From: CAYVSF01 sp046482855
GTDB lineage: Bacteria > Bacteroidota > Bacteroidia > Bacteroidales > UBA12077
Reading direction: 5' to 3'
Length of the DNA stretch: 9,647 nt
NCBI GenBank assembly: GCA_046482855.1
Contig: JAWOEH010000171.1
Location: 1 to 9,647, forward strand
The position numbers and the translations under genes were made by a program. Of this stretch, positions 6,581 through 9,647 are shown piece by piece; position 1 is the stretch's first letter; every line of letters starts with the position of its first letter. The notes beneath the pieces were generated by a model, which saw only the letters and a program-made list of their open reading frames with translations, was not told where the DNA came from and made no database searches.

Positions 6581-8524
6581 TTACATCCGTAGGCCTATTA
6601 AAAGGACATCGTCGACCTGTGGCAAGCCCTCTTTCCACTTGACAAAATAATCGAATAGCATTTTTTTCTGTTCATCCATACTATATTCGTTGCAGGAGAG
6701 CAAGAGTTCCTTAAAATTGCCGATACGAAGTTTTTTTCTTCTTTTTCCGCCAAACTGGTCTGGATAGCCATCAGAGAAGAGGTAGAGCGAATCTCCCGGA
6801 CTTACCTCCAGGGTATGATTTGTAAAGGGGAGCATCTCTTTAACCGACAATCCTACGCACATTTTATCGCCTTTTATAACCTGCAACATGCCTTCGTGGA
6901 TATAGAAGAGATGATGATATGCACCGGCGTAGGTTACTTTCTGTGCTGGTCGATCGATTAATAAAACGCCCATGTCTATACTATCCTTTGCCTCCTCGTA
7001 TTTGTTGGAATATACCAATAGGTTAATCATACGTTTGCGCATTTCCCATAAGATTGTTGCCGGATCCGTGATGCCTTGGGTATGAATTACCTCATTGAGA
7101 AAATTGATGCCGATAATGCTCAGGAAAGCTCCGGGAACCCCATGGCCTGTAGCGTCGGCACATATCAATAATTGTGTTCCATTAATTTCTGTTCCCCAGT
7201 AGAAATCGCCACTGACAATGTCGCGGGGTAAAAAAAGGAAGAAGCCATTGTTCAGAAGGGATTTCATTTTGGTTGCCTCAGGCATGAGTGCATTTTGTAT
7301 ATGACGTGCATATTCCAGACTGTCGGTTAAATCCTTTTTTTGCTTGGTTAATAGGTCATGTTGCTTTTCTAAAAGCGTATTTTGGTGAATCAGTTGGTCT
7401 CGTGTTTTTATGATCTCATCCCGTTGGCTCTCAATCTCCTCATTTTGTTGTCCGATCTCTTTGTTCCTGCGTTGGAGGATATCATTATTCTGTTTCCGTT
7501 TACGGTTTTCGCGCCACAAGAGTAGCGAAAGTATGCCTGTAATGATAATTATAGCGAGTGCCAAATAATTTACAAGAGTTTTATACTGGTTTGCTTTGTT
7601 CAGTTTCGTAATTATTTCTTCTTGTTCCTTAAAACGGAAGGTTTGTGTTAATTCTGCTACATGTTGTGAATTATTTAGATTTATACGTTGTTTTTGCAAT
7701 GCCATCATCTCTTGATAATGATGAAGGGCCAGGGCATAAGTATGGGTTTGCTTGTAGTGTTTTGCAAGGCTTTCATGAGCCATTTCTTCAATGATAGAAA
7801 ATCCCAGTGAATCTGATAGGTTGATGCAGCGCATCAGGTAAAATTTTGCACTGTCGGGTTTCCCTAATGCGGGAAACAACGCCCCGATATTAAGCCAGGA
7901 GGTGGCTATACCTTCCGCATTAGCATGGTGCTTTTCAATTATTAGGGATTGTTTGTAATACTCCATTGCTTTATTGGGAAGATTCAAGGTTTCGTAGAGT
8001 ACGCCTATGTTATTATACACACTGCTTATTCCGGAGGAGTCTCCTGCCTGCTGCTTAATAGCGAGTGCTTTTTGATAATAATCGAGGGCTTTGGGGTATT
8101 TGCCGTTATGCCGTTTTATAATACCCAGGTTTGTAAGTGCGGAGGCTATCTCTGAACTGTCGCCAAGTTGCCTGGCACTTTTAAGTTGATCAAAAAAGAA
8201 CGACTCGGCTTGTGCATATTGTTCAAGATAGAAACTTGCCTCGCCCAAAATGGCGTAAATATTTCTTCGGAATGCTTCTTGCTCAGCCTCGGGAGTGATA
8301 TCCAGGAGTTGTAACCCGTAGTCGATACTTTTTGCGGGTTGGGTGTTAAGATAGCCGTACATGAGCTCGGATAACAGGGTTGCTCTTGCAGAATCAGTTG
8401 TTGCTACTTTTAACTCCCGGCTTAGGGAATCGAGGTAGGGCCTTTGCCCCTTTACTTCGGATGCATTCAGGAGGCTGATGAAGGTAATCAGCAGGCTTAA
8501 GGCTGTTGTTTTCAGTGCATTCAT
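6581..8524 (-). CDS. SpoIIE/PP2C-type serine phosphatase with periplasmic TPR sensor region
   Basis: A 647-residue membrane signalling protein. Residues 1-21 look like a signal peptide (K5, hydrophobic 6-19). Five TPR-like units follow with an exact 40-residue period, starting near 87, 127, 167, 207 and 247. A membrane helix (about 317-337) is followed by basic WRENRKRK, which places the rest in the cytoplasm. A glutamine/glutamate-rich coiled coil spans about 340-405, then the SpoIIE-type PPM phosphatase domain to the end, with likely metal ligands D440 (GDFYW), D457 (ADATGHG), D585 (FSDG) and D638/D639 (VDDVLLIG). It probably dephosphorylates a phosphoserine protein such as an anti-sigma antagonist, but no partner is adjacent. 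The frame extends upstream to 8662, but that start would overlap the ABC gene; the ATG at 8524 gives a signal peptide and follows a promoter-like element, so it is preferred. It may be co-transcribed with the ABC gene, 46 bases away. Confidence 0.9.
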   Translation of the reverse strand: MNALKTTALSLLITFISLLNASEVKGQRPYLDSLSRELKVATTDSARATLLSELMYGYLNTQPAKSIDYGLQLLDITPEAEQEAFRRNIYAILGEASFYLEQYAQAESFFFDQLKSARQLGDSSEIASALTNLGIIKRHNGKYPKALDYYQKALAIKQQAGDSSGISSVYNNIGVLYETLNLPNKAMEYYKQSLIIEKHHANAEGIATSWLNIGALFPALGKPDSAKFYLMRCINLSDSLGFSIIEEMAHESLAKHYKQTHTYALALHHYQEMMALQKQRINLNNSQHVAELTQTFRFKEQEEIITKLNKANQYKTLVNYLALAIIIITGILSLLLWRENRKRKQNNDILQRRNKEIGQQNEEIESQRDEIIKTRDQLIHQNTLLEKQHDLLTKQKKDLTDSLEYARHIQNALMPEATKMKSLLNNGFFLFLPRDIVSGDFYWGTEINGTQLLICADATGHGVPGAFLSIIGINFLNEVIHTQGITDPATILWEMRKRMINLLVYSNKYEEAKDSIDMGVLLIDRPAQKVTYAGAYHHLFYIHEGMLQVIKGDKMCVGLSVKEMLPFTNHTLEVSPGDSLYLFSDGYPDQFGGKRRKKLRIGNFKELLLSCNEYSMDEQKKMLFDYFVKWKEGLPQVDDVLLIGLRM

Positions 8525-8530
8525 GAACTT

Positions 8531-8554
8531 GCTACCGTCAAAATTGCAGGTAGC
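8531..8554 (-). promoter_or_regulatory. Small dyad in the phosphatase gene leader
   Basis: GCTACC (8531-8536) and GGTAGC (8549-8554) form a 6-bp inverted repeat with a 12-base loop, between the proposed -7 element and the ATG. In RNA it would form a hairpin ending six bases before the start codon, so it could affect translation; as DNA it could be an operator half-site pair. The short arms leave chance as a real possibility. Confidence 0.3.
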
Positions 8555-8562
8555 TAAAGATA
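8555..8562 (-). promoter_or_regulatory. Probable -7 element upstream of the phosphatase gene
   Basis: Read on the minus strand this is TATCTTTA, seven of eight bases of TAnnTTTG and identical to the element before parE. It lies in the 46-base gap after the ABC gene stop. No good -33 element is visible at the expected 19-21 base spacing; the nearest TTTG is only 13 bases upstream, in the end of the ABC gene. Transcription from here would give a leader of roughly 25 bases. Confidence 0.35.
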
Positions 8563-8570
8563 CACGAAAA

Positions 8571-9647
8571 TTAGGCAAACATCTGCATATCGTGCAGCTT
8601 TTTGTATACGCCTGCCACCTCAATAAGTTCGCTATGTTTACCGCGCTCAACAATTTGGCCATTCTCCATTACACAAATTTCATCGGCATTGCGAATAGTT
8701 GATAACCGATGGGCAATAACAATGGAAGTTCTTGAGGCCATCAGTTTGGTGATAGCTTCTTGCACTAATTTTTCCGATTCCGTGTCTAATGAGGAAGTTG
8801 CCTCGTCTAGAATCATTATTGGCGGATTTTTTAAAACAGCACGAGCAATGGAGACGCGTTGCCGCTGTCCTCCTGACAATTTTGTGCCTCTGTCCCCGAT
8901 GTTTGTCTGGTAACCATTCTCTGTTTGCAATATGAATTCGTGGGCATTGGCTACCTTGGCTGCCGAAATCACCTCTTCTTCGGTTGCGTCAGGCTTTCCA
9001 TAGGCAATGTTGTTATAAATGGTGTCGTTGAACAAAATGGACTCCTGACTGACGATGCCCATGAGGTTGCGCAGGTCTATCACCTTTAAATCTCGTACAT
9101 CGGTTCCGTCAATGCTGATCGTCCCTTCAACAACATCATAAAATCGAGGCAAGAGATCGACTAATGTGGACTTTCCTGCACCCGACTGACCTACAAGGGC
9201 TATGGTTTTCCCCTTTTCAATACTCAGGTTGATATCTTTTAATACAGGATCCGCGTTATAGCTAAAGCCTACATTTTTATACAACACTTCCTTTTTGAAT
9301 TGACCGATGGCTTTTGCCGAAGGTTTATCTACCACAGTTACGGGAGTTTGAATAATGCTGTTTACACGATCGAGTGAGGCCAATCCCTTCTGGATATTAT
9401 AATAAACCGTAGATATCTCTTTTGATGGAGGAATGATCTGTGAGAAAACGATCAAAAAATTGATAAACATAGCAGGTGACATCGCCGTGGCCTCGCTAAG
9501 CACCTGCTTACCTCCGTACCACATAACCACAACAATTGTGGCTGTGGCCAGGAATTCACTCATTGGGCTCGCTAAATCGCGCCGACGCCAGATGCGGTTC
9601 ATGAGATGTGTATAGGACTCATTCTCGGCATAAAACTTATTGTAGGT
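8571..9647 (-). CDS. MsbA-like ABC exporter (fused membrane and ATPase domains), 5'-truncated by window edge
   Basis: The frame is open to the window end, giving 358 visible residues; the ATG at 9602 is internal, because the 15 codons before it continue the family pattern. The visible part begins near the end of the membrane domain, with two hydrophobic helices at about residues 32-46 and 55-72. The nucleotide-binding domain follows: Walker A GQSGAGKST (9165-9191), Q-loop GIVSQES, signature LSGGQRQR (8856-8879), Walker B IMILDEATSSLD (8784-8819) and H-loop IVIAHRLST. All catalytic motifs are intact, so the subunit should hydrolyse ATP as a homodimer. Half-size exporters of this layout are usually about 590 residues, so roughly 230 are missing. 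Similarity to MsbA suggests inner-membrane flipping of lipid A-core or another lipid, but a drug or peptide exporter cannot be excluded. The phosphatase gene follows after 46 bases on the same strand. Confidence 0.93.
   Translation of the reverse strand, partial: TYNKFYAENESYTHLMNRIWRRRDLASPMSEFLATATIVVVMWYGGKQVLSEATAMSPAMFINFLIVFSQIIPPSKEISTVYYNIQKGLASLDRVNSIIQTPVTVVDKPSAKAIGQFKKEVLYKNVGFSYNADPVLKDINLSIEKGKTIALVGQSGAGKSTLVDLLPRFYDVVEGTISIDGTDVRDLKVIDLRNLMGIVSQESILFNDTIYNNIAYGKPDATEEEVISAAKVANAHEFILQTENGYQTNIGDRGTKLSGGQRQRVSIARAVLKNPPIMILDEATSSLDTESEKLVQEAITKLMASRTSIVIAHRLSTIRNADEICVMENGQIVERGKHSELIEVAGVYKKLHDMQMFA

Noticed and set aside
8525..8662. N-terminal extension of the phosphatase to a 693-residue protein
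   Set aside because: It would overlap the end of the ABC gene by about 90 bases and bury the signal peptide; the ATG at 8524 gives a clean signal peptide.
9602..9647. ATG at 9602 as the start of the ABC exporter
   Set aside because: The frame stays open to the window end and the extra residues continue the membrane-domain pattern, so the gene is cut by the window edge.
1..9647. Mobile element, CRISPR array or defence system
   Set aside because: No transposase, integrase, terminal repeats, spaced repeats or defence domains are visible; the coding regions are intact chromosomal genes.

Overview
The window looks like a chromosomal housekeeping segment from a Bacteroidota bacterium, probably near Bacteroidales/Marinilabiliales. 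Three things point there: Bacteroidota-type topoisomerase IV subunits, a membrane-associated MutS-like ATPase of a kind common in that phylum, and AT-rich leaders with little Shine-Dalgarno sequence and TAnnTTTG-like -7 elements. The lineage is inferred from remembered family features; no database was searched. No insertion sequence, phage gene, CRISPR array, tRNA or rRNA was seen.

Layout: positions 1-1242 (+) hold the C-terminal part of the MutS-family ATPase with hydrophobic segments; its 5' end lies outside the window. A 116-base gap carries a probable promoter with a 9-bp inverted repeat overlapping it. A tight (+) cluster follows: parE (1359-3197), parC (3219-5804) and shikimate kinase aroK (5806-6324), with gaps of 21 bases and 1 base. 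A 256-base convergent intergenic region (6325-6580) has no convincing gene but holds an imperfect 13-bp hairpin and a long-range 8-bp inverted repeat ending in eight T. On the (-) strand lie a SpoIIE/PP2C-type phosphatase with a signal peptide, five TPRs and a membrane helix (8524-6581) and, upstream of it, the 3' part of an MsbA-like ABC exporter that runs off the window end (9647-8571).

How the genes work together: ParE and ParC form the topoisomerase IV heterotetramer that decatenates chromosomes. AroK catalyses the fifth step of the shikimate pathway and seems to be co-translated with ParC without an obvious functional link. The phosphatase appears to be a one-protein signalling device: a periplasmic TPR region, a membrane helix, a cytoplasmic coiled coil and a catalytic domain. 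The ABC protein is probably a lipid or lipid A-core flippase. Nothing here is a clearly new multi-gene system. The most unusual items are the membrane-linked MutS-like ATPase, an alanine at the quinolone-contact serine position of ParC, and several dyad structures in the intergenic regions.
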